Assembly: GCA_021234535.1 (NCBI GenBank)
Contig: CM037840.1
Coordinates: 17,315,415 to 17,379,414, forward strand
Source: Stichopus chloronotus
Lineage: Eukaryota; Echinodermata; Holothuroidea; Aspidochirotida; Stichopodidae
Reading direction: 5' to 3'
Length of the DNA: 64,000 nucleotides
The first letter of the stretch is position 1. Each line of letters opens with the position of its first letter. This document shows, one piece after another, positions 1-12,600 of the stretch. The position numbers and the translations under genes are program-made. Under the pieces are notes generated by a model. It made no database searches. It saw nothing but the letters and a program-made list of their open reading frames with translations, and was not told the origin of the DNA.

Positions 1-904
1 TCTGTTAGCACATACATAATACTTCTCTATGGTTGTAAAATATTGTGATACACATGTGAATGGAATATTGTTGAGACGTAACATGCGTTTACTTTTGCAC
101 GTAGCCTAGAGAAGCCTACTTAACACTAGGACTTCGCACGCAGAAAGCCAAAACAACAACACCCGATGATGATATTTCACGTTCACGTAATAAGTTTACA
201 GTCATAGGTGACAGGCAAACAACAAGTAAGAATTAAAATGTGCAATGAGACTTACTTCTAAATGCAACAGGCCTAGTTGTTTATTATGTGACTTTATTCA
301 TATCACATTTTAAGTCATGGCTGTACATTCCACTTGTTCCACAACAGAGTTTTATCGGCCAACAGCACCGATAACATACAGCATTAGGTCTACATGTATG
401 CAAGCAATAAGTGATATTTTCTCTGATATTTCACTTCTGAGTGGAAAAAAAATGATAGGCTATAAAGACACGGTTAACCTGTAGTGAAAAAGTGAACATA
501 ATTAAAAAAGCAATTTAAACACACGAATGGAGGAAACAAATTTTGAACTTTTATATTAAAAGTTCCTTGAGTAGAAATTTTTATCGTTCACTAATAGCCC
601 TGTCCATGAAATAAAACTAATGTAGATCGAAGATGCATAACACACAAAATGAAAAGAGGTCAAGGTTGAGTTTACTGTCCAACATGTATTTTCATGCTCA
701 TCATGGTAGCCATGATCAATGAGACTTGCAGAAGAAAGTTGGGGATGGTATTAGCACTCCTCTTCCAAATCAGTAGCTAGGCACTTCAGCTTCCTGTCTA
801 TTGTGTAGATATAACCACAGGGCTCAAGCAGCCACTGTAAACTCCACATTTAAGTATTGTTTGCAAACAATGACAACTTCCCAGCAGCGCTAGTTGTTAC
901 CGAA
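1..904. other. AT-rich non-coding DNA, no gene recognised
   Basis: No convincing coding exon is seen on either strand. If the candidate minus-strand exon ending at 905 is real, this stretch would be its 3' UTR: on the minus strand an AATAAA lies near 292. This is inference only. It may equally be plain intron of the plus-strand DROSHA gene, whose upstream exons are not in the window. Confidence 0.4.
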
Positions 905-1060
905 TTAACTTCGGACTTTTCTGGATTGTGTGCGCTCTAGTTTGAGGAATATGCATGATGCATAGAGACCACTCGTGCCAGGCAGGCGGCCCGGAGATGA
1001 TCTAAACGGATCGATGTGAGGATTCCCATAATATGTTGGTGGTATGTGACTATAAGAACC
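905..1060 (-). CDS. candidate terminal exon of an unknown gene
   Basis: On the minus strand an open frame of about 50 codons, richer in G+C than its surroundings and rich in Pro, Ser, Gly and Arg, follows a possible splice acceptor (AAACAG at 1066-1061) and ends at a TAA at 907-905. The acceptor has a weak pyrimidine tract. An in-frame ATG at 1090 would also allow a 61-residue unspliced ORF. No domain is recognised. It could be a nested antisense gene inside a DROSHA intron, an old retrocopy, or chance. Confidence 0.2.
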   Translation of the reverse strand, partial: GSYSHIPPTYYGNPHIDPFRSSPGRLPGTSGLYASCIFLKLERTQSRKVRS

Positions 1061-1129
1061 CTGTTTCATTTGGCAAAGGTTAAAGTTCATTTGAAGTCAG
1101 CATAGATTAAATAATTATTCTTGTAAGCA

Positions 1130-1515
1130 GTATCTCAAGAATGGCAGCTTGGACACATAGTATATGAGTGTATTATCTTGAGGATTGGGACCCTGTTGTG
1201 TTCTGGGCTGAGAGGTCAAAAGTTATTGTAAGGTCATTTGATCAAATTAGAAAGGAATTGTAACATTTCTTGTTGGGGCAAGCTTTAACTCATATGTATC
1301 AGTGTACTGAGATACATTAAGGGAAAGGACCCTGTCATGTTTGGATGAGGTCCAATGTTATTTTAGGTAGGTAACGGGTCACATTAGTAAAAACTTGCAA
1401 AACAAGTTATCTCACTGAAAGTTTTGCTGATCTTTTTTAAATTAGATCATGTGAAGTAGACAGACCTAGTCATTATGGGTTGAGTGCAAAGGTTACTTGA
1501 GGTCTGGGTCACAAC
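1130..1515 (-). repeat. diverged AGGTCA-type repeat fragment
   Basis: Several ggtca half-sites sit in a context matching the minus strand of the better preserved copies at 19388-21182 and 42139-45390: gaggtcaaaag, aaggtcatttg, gaggtccaatg, cgggtcac and gaggtctgggtcac. It also has the family's 'tatctca..ga' phrases. It is too diverged to place ends. Confidence 0.4.
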
Positions 1516-1529
1516 TGAGCTGTTTTTCG

Positions 1530-2560
1530 CCCCTCCGTCGTAACCCCAGGTAGTTTCCCCTTGCCAGCGAGGTTGGCGATAAATTGATACACACAATTAA
1601 AGGTCTGAAAAAATTCACATGAGAATTTGTTCTGATTTCCCACAATGATTCTTGATTATTTTTGTCTCTTTGTTTGATTGATGATCAAATGATTTTCAAT
1701 TTACAACAAATACAAACAAATTACCTTAGTTCTTAATAGCCCAACACACCGGTGAAATTAATTACTCAAATCTCAGTTCTGAATTGTGATCACTTACGCA
1801 ACGCGAGGGCCCTGTTCGGTTTCTTTGTGTTTCCTTCCTGTCTTCCCCTGATACGCTTGCTAACCGGTTGCTGGAGCTCACTTCGCTAGTCTCCCACCGT
1901 GGTCACCATGCAGCTCAGTCCGCCAACAGCAGAGTATGGATTCCTGCCTTTGTAACCCAGATGACGAAACAAACTGGTCCTCCTTTAACGAATTAAATTT
2001 GGCACCGGTGACTACGTATCACTGTCCAAAACTTATCTTCCAATTCACGTTATTCAACAATCCCTCACCATCGGTCTCTTACCTCACAACTTAATTAATA
2101 AACAGAAATCTCCAATTACTGTCAAAATGGTCTATTTGCCTCGATTGCCTACATCATTCTCTCTCCAGTGTTTGGTCCTCATGGATTTAACTCTTCCAAG
2201 AAGACTAGCTACTTCCTGTAGCGACAAAAGTTGCTTCCTTTCGACGCTAAAATTTGAAAGTTTCCAAATATACCGCCTCCGATCCCCGGTCACGTGATGT
2301 CTGGTTTCCGTCGGCGAACTCCTTTGATTTTGCCGATTGGTGCAATTAACTTTGCTGAGTGGTGGTGCTCTTCTAAATGAGTTGGCTCAATCATGACAGT
2401 CTGTATGTTAAGTATGTGTATTTTTCAGGATAAATCTGAACTTTTATTTCAATCTCTTTGAACATGAATATACTATTAAATAAATAGACGTGAATAGATT
2501 AACAGAGATCGGGGAGTGACAACAAGAAGCTCGGTGGAGCTTATGTACATTACCACCCCT
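1530..2560. other. unidentified segment, richer in GC than its flanks
   Basis: A stretch with no long ORF but with clearly more CpG and GC than the flanking AT-rich intron (for example around 1800-1980 and 2270-2330). Read on the minus strand it has an AATAAA near 2450 and phrases such as GGTGCCAAA near 2000 that recall an LTR or leader of a retroelement, but no second LTR, primer site or coding region is visible. It could be a solo LTR, an unclassified element or a regulatory island. Confidence 0.25.
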
Positions 2561-2984
2561 AAATACAAAGTAATAAGCAAAATAAATTTTGCAAATAAAA
2601 AAAAAAGGCTATGATAGTCAAATAGTTCTGTGTGAGATGAGTAATTTTTTTTACCTGTTGCAAAAGATTTAAGCTGGAGTATTTGGGATACATGTTTGAA
2701 TGGATGTATTAACTAGTTACTGTTGAACATAATCATTCAGAAAGGCACATATTGTTCTATAGTGAGTAATCTCCATTATTTATTGATCAGTGGTATAGTT
2801 GCACTGATGACAGTCAGATAGTTGGAATATTGCTGACTATAGCAGTGTTAGTGCAGTGTGGGTTCAGCAAACAGAGCGAAACAGCTGGTATTTCCAGTGG
2901 CTTTGGTGAGAGATTGCACTCACTGCATCAGTGGAATAAAAGATCGCCCATCCTCTCTTGCCAATTAGGGGAAGGTAAAAACCA

Positions 2985-3085
2985 AGAAGAAAAACTGTAA
3001 TTGATCTCACACTTGTCATGTGGGAAAATCATGTTTGTTATGATATAGTAATGTGGCAAGGAATCATAAAGGGTTTTGGCTTTCT
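2985..3085 (-). repeat. 5' end fragment of the hairpin/AGGTCA repeat family
   Basis: On the minus strand the sequence begins with a hairpin like the one at 42139 (aaagccaaaa then a pairing arm), followed by gattccttgcc. It then matches the next ~60 bases of the copy starting at 42139 (acaaacatga, cccacatgacaag, tgagatc). This marks it as the start of the same element. Confidence 0.6.
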
Positions 3086-3099
3086 GGTCTCTACAGAGA

Positions 3100-6000
3100 T
3101 TAATACTATTCATATTTACATTAAGCTTCTTGGGAGATGAACTGAATGTAATAGATGAAGTTTTCTTAACATTGAGTGATAACTTGTTTGCACAGAACCC
3201 ATTATGAATATCGATAAAGTAATTTTGAATTGTATTTAACAGAACCTTTATATCAGGACTTGAAAGAAACAGGTTGGTGTCATCTGCGTAGGAAATGATG
3301 TGGAATTTGTGATCACTCTGTTGAGATTATTGACATAGATTACAAAATGTAAAGGAACTAAAATTGAACCTTGAGGCACACTGTCCCAAAATAGGCTTAA
3401 GTAAGGAGTTCACATTTCTGATTGCAACCTATTAATGATGACCCTCAAGGTAACTTTTAAACCACTCTAAGGTCGAATCTCTGATTCCTTAGAGCTTAAG
3501 TTTATCCAGTAAAATGAAGTGATCAAGTGATTTGAATGCTTGTAACAGATCATGAAAAAACCCACGTGCAAAGTGATTTCTTTCGAAAGCATCCGTAACT
3601 GTACCAGTACAATGAACAATAGCATGTGTAGTTGAGTAACCAGGAACAAAGCCAAACTGAACTAATATAAATTGTGCTCAATAAGGAAAGTATATAGCCT
3701 TGAGAACAAAAACAAGGAAGGATAGAGATGGGTCAGTAATTATTCACATGCTCACTATCACCAGATATAAATACAGGTACAACACATGCAATTTTCAAGG
3801 AAGTGGGAACAATACCTTGTTCAATAGAAATATTGCAAAGGAGTACACAGAAAAGGGGCAACATGTTTGTCGATATCTGCAGAAATACCATCAAAACCAG
3901 CAGCCTACAGTATGACTTAAGAGAAAGAGTAATCTTAAGAAGTTGCAGGGCTGATGAAAATAGAATTGGTAACCTTTCCTTGTAAGTATGGCTTGAAATT
4001 AGGAGAGACTTTTGTAATGTAATGCTGGGTATCTGGGCCAATACTGGTAAAATAATCATTAAAGATAATACTTACATCTCAAGGATTTGAAACAGTGACA
4101 CCATTGTGCTTAATATGGTGGAGAGTGTGGTCACTAATCAGACCATCTAGAAACATATTTATCGAGCACCAGGTGCATCTAGTATCATGGAAATTTTCAA
4201 ATAAAGAAACATAATAAGATCTCTTAGCCAGGTGGATAACAGATGTTAGTTGATTATGTAAAAATTGATAAGCACTCACAATAGCCATGGTTAGGCTACA
4301 GATGATTTTTAGTGCAGCTAGAATTTAGAATAGCTGGAGTCATCCAATCCTTGAAATTGTGACTTGTACCATTCTTAGGACATGCTGTAAAGGTAGACAA
4401 ATTTTCAGATAACTACTGAAAATACTATTAAAATTATTAAAGGCAACATTTATATTGATTGCAATGAAAACATCAGGACAGCATTCATTTTGAATTGCAG
4501 TATGGAATGATTCCAGATACTGGATTGACATTCGTTTTGACGTTAACTGGAGCAAAAGCAGGAAAATGATCTGAAATATCGTCCAAAAGTATGCCTGAAG
4601 TAGAAGGTATGGTAAAGCTGTTAGTAAAAATAATGTTGTGGAGTTTGTGGTTACCGTAGTGGGTAAATTATGCAGAGCATAAAAAATTAGTCACCGTCAG
4701 CAAGGTTGAGAAAAAGGTTATTGTCATTGTCATGATGGCTTAAAAGATTACAATTATAGTCTACCATCAGGAAACAACATTTTTTTTCTTGCTATTTAAA
4801 GAGGTTAATAAAGTGTTAAATATTTAAAATATGATATCATTAATACCTGTTGGGTAATAAGTATTTCCAACAATAAGTGACAAGTGCATTAAATAAATTT
4901 CTATGACTATGATTTCAAAAGTACCTTCTACAAACAAAGACAGATTATACAAAGTAAATCTCTATTTAAATCAAATCAAGTCATTCCTGTTCCAGCTAAT
5001 GTGAAAATTGATTTTTGTCAAGCAGTTAGAACAGTTGCTAGAAGAGAACTCACTAGATGTTAGACTATGCATACCAATACAACAAAGATGGTCAAATAGA
5101 CATGTGGAATCCATTCAGTTTCCAAGTACCAAAGCAGGAAGAGTAAATTAAAGGGAAAGTAGAATGGGAATAAGTGTAATACAAAGGAATCAAGTACAAA
5201 GGAAGAAAGAAAAGGACAAACGAAGAACAAAGGTAGTAGGTATCAATTACACAAAACTGAAGATATCCAGTTTATGAATCTGTAAATCAGAAATGAGATC
5301 ACAGCTAAGTAGGGTATTATAGGCTATTGTCTCATGGGATAAGAACAAGTTCAGCACAATTTGGCAGTGATGTGACTCGAATCCAAGATGGCAGGGTAGA
5401 TGGAAAACAGGTTTTGTTGTAGAATTTACTTGAGTTTTTCCAGTTCGCTTGCCCTTTCGATGCATTGTTTGTGATTGCATCTGTGAATTACAAACATCTT
5501 CCTATCAAAGGTCCAAGAACTTGTGACATTCCCTGAGTGAGTAAATAACTCTCTGTTTTGTGTGTTAGGTCCTCATTTATGAAGATTCTGGTCCCCTTGA
5601 GTGTGATTCTGGCTTGATATAGTCCATCTCTGGCATTGTATACGTTAAATGTGACAATATTTGCTCTTGGTTTAGCCGTGTCTGGTGTAGTATTTGCTCA
5701 GGGTCGGGGGGGGGGGGAGATCCTCTGTGACCTGTCGATTTTGCTTGGAGAAATGGTGATGTTTAATTTCTCCCTGGCCAGTTTGATGACCAAATTGTCC
5801 ATAGATTCCCAAATACCATGTGACAGTTTCACCTGGAATACTGTTCCTGATCATCAACGGAACTCAGAATTGAGGCCAGGTTCTTTCTCACTAACTCCAG
5901 TTCTGCTCCTATTTCGTTGAGTTGTTTTTCTATCTCGACCGGTTCATGTTGAAAGAAGTCGTGGATTTTGGAACAAATTTTCTCTTTTACTGCATCAGCA

Positions 6001-6270
6001 ATGGCAGGAATGAGTTGTCTGATCAGACTGGAATGAAGTCTTTGGAGTTCAAATCAGCACTCAACTCCTTCAGATGGAGCTTAAGTTGTCATTGTGCATC
6101 GGTGAGGCAGTGACAGGTATAGGCTCACTAGGCTCCTCGTTAGGCTGTTTCGAGTTTGCCTCCTGGTGGTGGTTGAGTAAACTTTTTTCAGGTGCTATTT
6201 TCAGAAATATAGACATATCTAAAGTGTGAAAACCCAGGTCCTTATATGAAGGTGATGATATATAAAACAA
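3100..6270 (-). mobile_element. decayed APE-type LINE, antisense to DROSHA
   Basis: Minus-strand fragments in several frames recall the two LINE proteins in the right order. At 6270-5500 there is an ORF1-like part (EQYSR near 5850, a 'KGTRIFINEDL' block near 5590). At 4288-4079 there is the linker upstream of the reverse transcriptase (NQLTSVIHLAKRSYY). At 4059-3733 lies the RT start (SIEQGIVPTSLKIACVVPVF). At 3655-3467 lies the FFHDLL..KLDHF block (degraded). Stops and frameshifts are frequent, so it is dead. It is a different copy from the LINE at 13090-17618. It lies in DROSHA intronic or upstream DNA. Confidence 0.7.
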
Positions 6271-6494
6271 TTAACTGGAAGAATGAGAAATTTGTACGAT
6301 TTCGGAAGAATGAAATGTTGTTCCTTACATGATGGAAGTCATTTAACCCTTTTTAAATTTGTCATGACTTGGTGCCTTTCACTGTGCATACTACTCTGAT
6401 GGTTATGGTTAGCACCATTTAATACTCTACAATCCTGGATTTAATATATTACACCAAATTGCAAGTTACTTATTGATGTTTTTTTTCTTTACAG

Positions 6495-6600
6495 AGGCCA
6501 CAATCAAAGGATGGAATTTTTAGGTGACTCTGTTCTTCAGCTTGTTGTTTCAACTTACCTTTTCAAACATTTCCCAGAGCACCATGAAGGGCATCTCTCT
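6495..6600 (+). CDS. DROSHA: DROSHA exon: RNase IIIb signature
   Basis: Preceded by a T-rich tract and ACAG, followed by GTAAGT. After one base completing a split codon it reads [20 protein letters not shown] and on to HHEGHLS, the first catalytic block of the second RNase III domain. Ends in phase 0. Confidence 0.95.
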
Positions 6601-9600
6601 GTAAGTCTTTCAGCGATGCAGCAAAATTGCCTGTAACTGTATCACTCAGTTTTTTTCCTATGTAGTGTCTGTGCAGTTGTCATTTTAGTGCCTGGAATTT
6701 TCTACTATACAAATCACATTCCATTTTCAATTTCTGCAAAGTTCTGTTTTAAGCATAACAAGGACGTATCCTAGGATTTTTGTTTTTGATTTTGATGATA
6801 ATTGTAACCTTTGCAATTGCATGGCAATGTATGTGTGCATGTGTATGTGTGTATTACACAACATTTTCCATAGTGCTCTAATTTCTGAAGGAAAGGTACT
6901 AGGTGAGTCGGTATGTGGATACAACATCTAAAGATCTTGACTTTGAATGTTTTTGATGTTTGCAGTGTCTCAGAAATAACATAATGCATTAATTTCAAAC
7001 TTTGGGTGTGTGTACTTCATTTTGAGTAAATGAGATTGTGAATGTTTTCTAACATGTCAAAGGTGATATGTGGTTGGCAAAGGTCATAATGTGACAAGAT
7101 TTTGAACACTAGTTAAAGCCTTATCTTTTGAAGGGAACGTGCAGCACAGTCCAAAGCCCTTGTGTAGTTAGAACACATTCTAATTCCTGTTGGGATCGTT
7201 ATTTGTATGGATCAAAGGTCGTCTGAGGTCACCAGCAGGCAAAATGTAGACAAACCATGTATGTAGTATCTCTGGAATGGCATATTGGTATTCAAACTTG
7301 GAAGGTATCTACTGCCTTTCAATTGAGATGGTGAGATGGTTCCCAGCAAGTTAGTCTATATCTTTGCAAGGCTGTCAGCTTAGTAAAATGCAGCATGTGG
7401 GAAACTCTGTATGCAAACTATCAGTTCAGTTTCTTCATGAATATTGGCGAGGAATGACAAACTTCTTTGAATTTTTAGCTAAGCTCTGTTGAAGTGAAAG
7501 GTTCACATTTTTTTTTTTTTTGCTGAAGGCAACACTCTGTCTTGCCGGAAAAATATACTAGGAAATCGCCAGTGCCATCTATGTATGTATTATGACGTTC
7601 ATTGCTATGCAGTTTTATGTCAGTATTTATTTGCCTACATTAGCAGTTTGCAATGTTTACATCCAGAAGTACGGTCTATGTTTTCTATGCAAATTCGAGT
7701 GTAGCTATCATATGGTTTGGAGGGAATTTTGCATGGCGTCTTCAATTTTATTTGCTTGAAATTTTTGTTTGATGTTCCCAGCTCTTGCGAAGTTGTCTGG
7801 TAAACAACAGAACCCAATCGATCATATGTCAAGACCTTGGCTTGGAAGACTACATGCTGGATGATACAAGTTGCAGATCAGCTCCAAAAAGTGTTCCTAT
7901 GAAGCAGCAAGCTGATTTATTGGAAGGTTTGTAATAAGCATGTCTGTCACCTTGAACCACTTAATTTGAGTTTGTGTAAAGAAAAACTTAACCACCATAA
8001 ATAAAAACCCAAGGTATATGAACTTAAGGAAGGTTTAGAAGCTTCTAACCTACTCAGATGTGTAATCTTAGCTTCTTATTAGAGAATATTTCTCTGAAAT
8101 ATGAATATTGAATTCCATTTGCCTAATGAAATCACAAATGCAATCCTCATAATGAGCACAGTCATTACATTTACCATCACAATATTTTTCTAAATTGCTT
8201 TTCACCCATATGTGTATTTCTTTTGATGCAAAAATCAATTTGTTTTGTTTGTGTTTGGTGCAACATCTCTTGTTGCCATTTAATACTTACATATTCAGCC
8301 TTGGGCTTTATCGTCTTACAGTGATTAGGGAAGGTCATGTGTTTGAAATATTTTATGATGTCATGAAGGACTCAGGTATTACAAGTAATTAGTCACCTGA
8401 ATCATCTTCTGAGTCACTGAAGTTATAAGAGCATCTTTTGGGTTGCTGTAGTTGCTAGATTATCTGATTTGGTACTGTGTAGTTATTACCACATCACCTG
8501 TGTTACACTGTAGCTTTTACAACATCATCTGTGTTACACTGTAGTTATTACAACATCATCTGGGTTACTGTGTAGTTAGTGCAACATCATCTGGGTTTCT
8601 GTGTAGTTATTGCAATGTCATCTGGGTTACTATGTAGTTTTTTACAACATCGCCTGTGTAGTTACTCTGTATTATTGCAACATCATCTGGGTTACTGTGT
8701 AGTTAGTGCAACATCATCTGGGTTACTGTGTAGTTAGTGCAACATCATCTGGGTTTCTGTGTAGTTGTTACAGCATCATCTAGGTTTCTGTGTAGTTTTT
8801 ACAACATTGCCTGTGTAACCATGTAGTTACTGTGTATTATTGCAACATCATCTGGGTCACTGTGCTATTGTTGGATTATCACCAAATCAATGCAGCTCCT
8901 GCATATCTACTGTTTTTTGTTTAAATGTGTTTAGGTGCTGGTCACAGCTTACATGTGAAAGCTGAGGAAGACATTCATGGTGGATATCAAATAAACATCA
9001 TTGTCTGTTCCTTGGTCCTTAAAATGAATTTTACCTGAAAGAATATCAAGAAATGAAATAATCATATTATATCATGTGTATGATGTCAGACCACATGTCT
9101 CAAACACATCATGTTGTACTGTGTTCTTCATGATTATTGGCAAGGAATCACAAAGTCCTTTGACTTTCTTGTTACTTTTCTTTATTTCGTTCAGCCCTTC
9201 TTGGTGCCATGTATGTAGACAGAGGTCTTGATGTTGTAGAAGCATTTTGCAATGTATGTTTCTTTCCAAGATTAAGGGTAAGTTTTCTTCAACTATCAGT
9301 CAATTCAAATCAAGATTCACCAACTAAAGCATTTTATTGATTCCTTGTAGAAGATAGTATGAGAATGATGATTGTGTGTGTACATTGTGAAAGTATAGCT
9401 GCTTATTGTCAAGTTGAATGAAGCTTATGTATTTATAGAATTCTGAATTATTTGAAGAGATCACACAATAAGCTAACCACCATTTGAGTCAAAACTTTTC
9501 ATCAGAACTAGTATGTGAAACACATGCTCTTCTGAACCAGACTTGGCATGCAAGCATATTCTTTACATAAGGGCTGTGAACTGTTATCAAAATTTGAAGT

Positions 9601-12600
9601 TTCAAGTATTTTTGACATTTACTTCGCCACTATGACAAGATAATTTATGACACAGAATATGAAGATAATGAGAGAAAAAGTGAGTGAGTGATGTGTGATC
9701 ACAGCTTTGTGTATGCTCCTAAGCTGGAAATTATTCTTCGGTTCACTTAATGTGCCACAGAGCAATACATGGTGCTTTCATTCCAAGTTTTTCTTTACTT
9801 TTTTATAGCAACACATATCAGTATCTACATTATTTCTTAATCTGTTCTTGCTATTCCCATTCCCACAGATGGGAAGCAAGAATATGCCAAAATTATGTTT
9901 GTAATGTTTTATGATGGTTTATGATGGCTTTGTCAGGAATTTATTATAGAGCAAGACTGGAACGATGACAAGTCTAAGCTGCAGCAAGTTGTTCTTACTT
10001 TGAGAAAGGAAGGAGCTGAACAGCCTGATATTCCTCATTACAAGTAAGTGACCTTATCTTTGTTTTCAATTATACCATAAATAGCACCGGGTCAACCTGT
10101 TCAGGTGGTGGGAATGTTGTCATGGTGATGTAGCAATAGAAAGAGAGCCTAGTGACATCTGCTTGTCTGTATGCTGATGTATAACATTGTGAACAAGGTA
10201 AATTTTATGCTGCAAAAACTGATTTGATTCTTCTTGCAACTTCAAACTTTCCCAAATTGACTGAAGGTCAACTCATCAAATTCTATGGCAAACCTGTACT
10301 GTATTTTACAGGTTTAACTTGCACAAATTATACAACATATGAAACATGCTTCTTAGCAGCCTATACTGTATGGATTCTACCAATGAGGCATGCAGTGCAG
10401 TAATGTTTTAGAAATTTCTTATCTTAGGAGGAAGGCCATTTGAAGTCACAGCAGTGAAACTTAGACATGTCTGAAAAGTTGGAAGTTGTTTATACTTGTC
10501 AGTTTGATAGTTCAAGGTGAGGTAATGGTCCGTATTGCTCGCTGAAGTTGAAGGTCATTTAACTTTAAGATGTCGACATCTACCAGTAAGGGCGGGTCCA
10601 GCTTCAATTTCGGTGCATAGTTCTCAGTGTTGATTACTAATACTTCTAATTAGTGTTACTTCTGGTAAGTGGTATTGAATTCACATGCTGATTATGATGA
10701 ATGGGTCACTGTAGTAATAGTTAACAAACCAAAATGGCTGAATGCCCCAGTCTATAGGGTAATCAGTATTGTGTATTGCAACGGACATTCTTGGCAGGAT
10801 GAATTGTTTTTTAAATCTATAGTAGGACTACTGCAGTTCAATTGTCCTGAAAGTGTTTGATGAGGTCCTTGAAAGTCATGGTAAAGGCAAGGAATTCTTG
10901 TTAAGTAGAATATGTACAAACCATGGGTATTGTAACCATTCATAACTGTGACATCACATTTTGCTTAGTCATAGCTTAAAAAAAAAATCAGTCATCACTT
11001 AACGAAAAGTAACTATGTTTCATCTTTGAACAATGACAGTTTAAGTTCAGTTGTCTGTGTGTTGATGTTCATCAGGACACAATGCTTTTAGACCCCTATA
11101 CCTCTGGCTCTGGTCCGTGTTTTCAGTCTGAAATAAAATGCACGTTTTCAGTCAAAAAAAGGAGTTTTTAAGTCAAGTTTTCAGTCCTAGTATGAAATGC
11201 ACACTTTGAGTCTAAAAATAGGAAACACGTTTTCAGTCCGAAAATAAAATGCCGGTTTTCAGTCTGAAAATGAAATACATGTTTTCAGTCTGAAAATAAA
11301 ATATATTTTCAGTGCTACATTTGGCTATATCTTGCTCCAAAACAAAATGGTGGAAGTTTGAAAATTTCACTAACCATAGGTGTAGAGTTACAGTTAAGTA
11401 TGGTTCCCCATTGTGGCTAGTTGATAACGCCCAAATGTGAAATTCAACATGATGATATAACTAATCAATAGTTATCACATGGAGAGTGTGTAGGGTGTCT
11501 ACTTTTGCTGTGAGGACACTCTACAGTTTTGAGATTTGTTAGATTTTTGAGTACATATGTTTTTCAGTCATTAGTTTTTTCCAATCACTGGTTTTTCAGT
11601 CATTTTGTTTTATGCAGTGATGACATCATCAAAAGTGAGAATGTTCAATTTTTGCCAAGTCAGTGTGCTAGAGCAGTGATTTTGTATGTTAAGGGTACCC
11701 CATACCTCTGGTACCTTTCCAAATTTTGTGGTACTTAAGTGATGTCATCCAAAATGTCTGGTATATCAATAAAGTTTTATAAAATCGGTAAAAAAATCAT
11801 TGACATCTCTCAGATGGCAGAAAATGGCACTTTTTACCTTGAAAAATTCAGCAAAGTATTTTTCAAAATTAGATTACAGGTTTGTATGTTTGCACTTCCA
11901 CTGCAAAAGGTTTACATTTATATCACTGCAACTCTGTGTAACATATCTAATATTGAAAGGGCCATGCTCCTGAAAAGTGAGGGCAGTATTTGCTACTTAG
12001 AGCACTTTCTTTCATAAGTGGTATACTCTCTTGCATTTGCTTCGAATATGTGTGGATATCAATAATAGATATATGTTAATAAATATTAGTAATATATTTT
12101 GTGTGCCAGTTGTACCAGCTTTTAGAGCGGATCCTCCCCAAAACTGAGGCAGATGCCACCCTCACTTTTCAGGTGCATGGCCTTTTAAAATATCTTCTGA
12201 TCCTCACATATTCTGCAAGTTTAAATACTCTTTTTTGTTGCTATCAAGTTTGTGAAACTACTCATACCTACATTGAGATGTTCAATCTTCTTTGTTTCAT
12301 TGTAACTGGAACACTGCAAAAACAAGCAGCTGTCAAACTTTCTAGCATTGATGAACTTAGACTGCAATGTGACTAGATACAGGGTTTTGACTCTAGTTTT
12401 ATTCTTGGAACTCAATTCAAAGTAGCAATGAGTACTAATAATGAAATTATTAGAAATTAACATGCAATCAATGTAAAGAATCTGCATATTTTCTCTCTTT
12501 AGGGTTCTCAAGAAGAGTGGACCAACTAATGCAAGTGTCTACACTGTTGCTGTTTTCTTCAAAGGTAAAAGGATAGGAGTTGGTTCAGCAGAGAGGTAAG

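Noticed and set aside
1..6494. Upstream DROSHA exons (first RNase III domain)
   Set aside because: No match to the expected conserved blocks was found on the plus strand, so they must lie outside the window.
8440..8875. Coding tandem repeat
   Set aside because: Each unit carries stops in several frames and the array lies in an intron.
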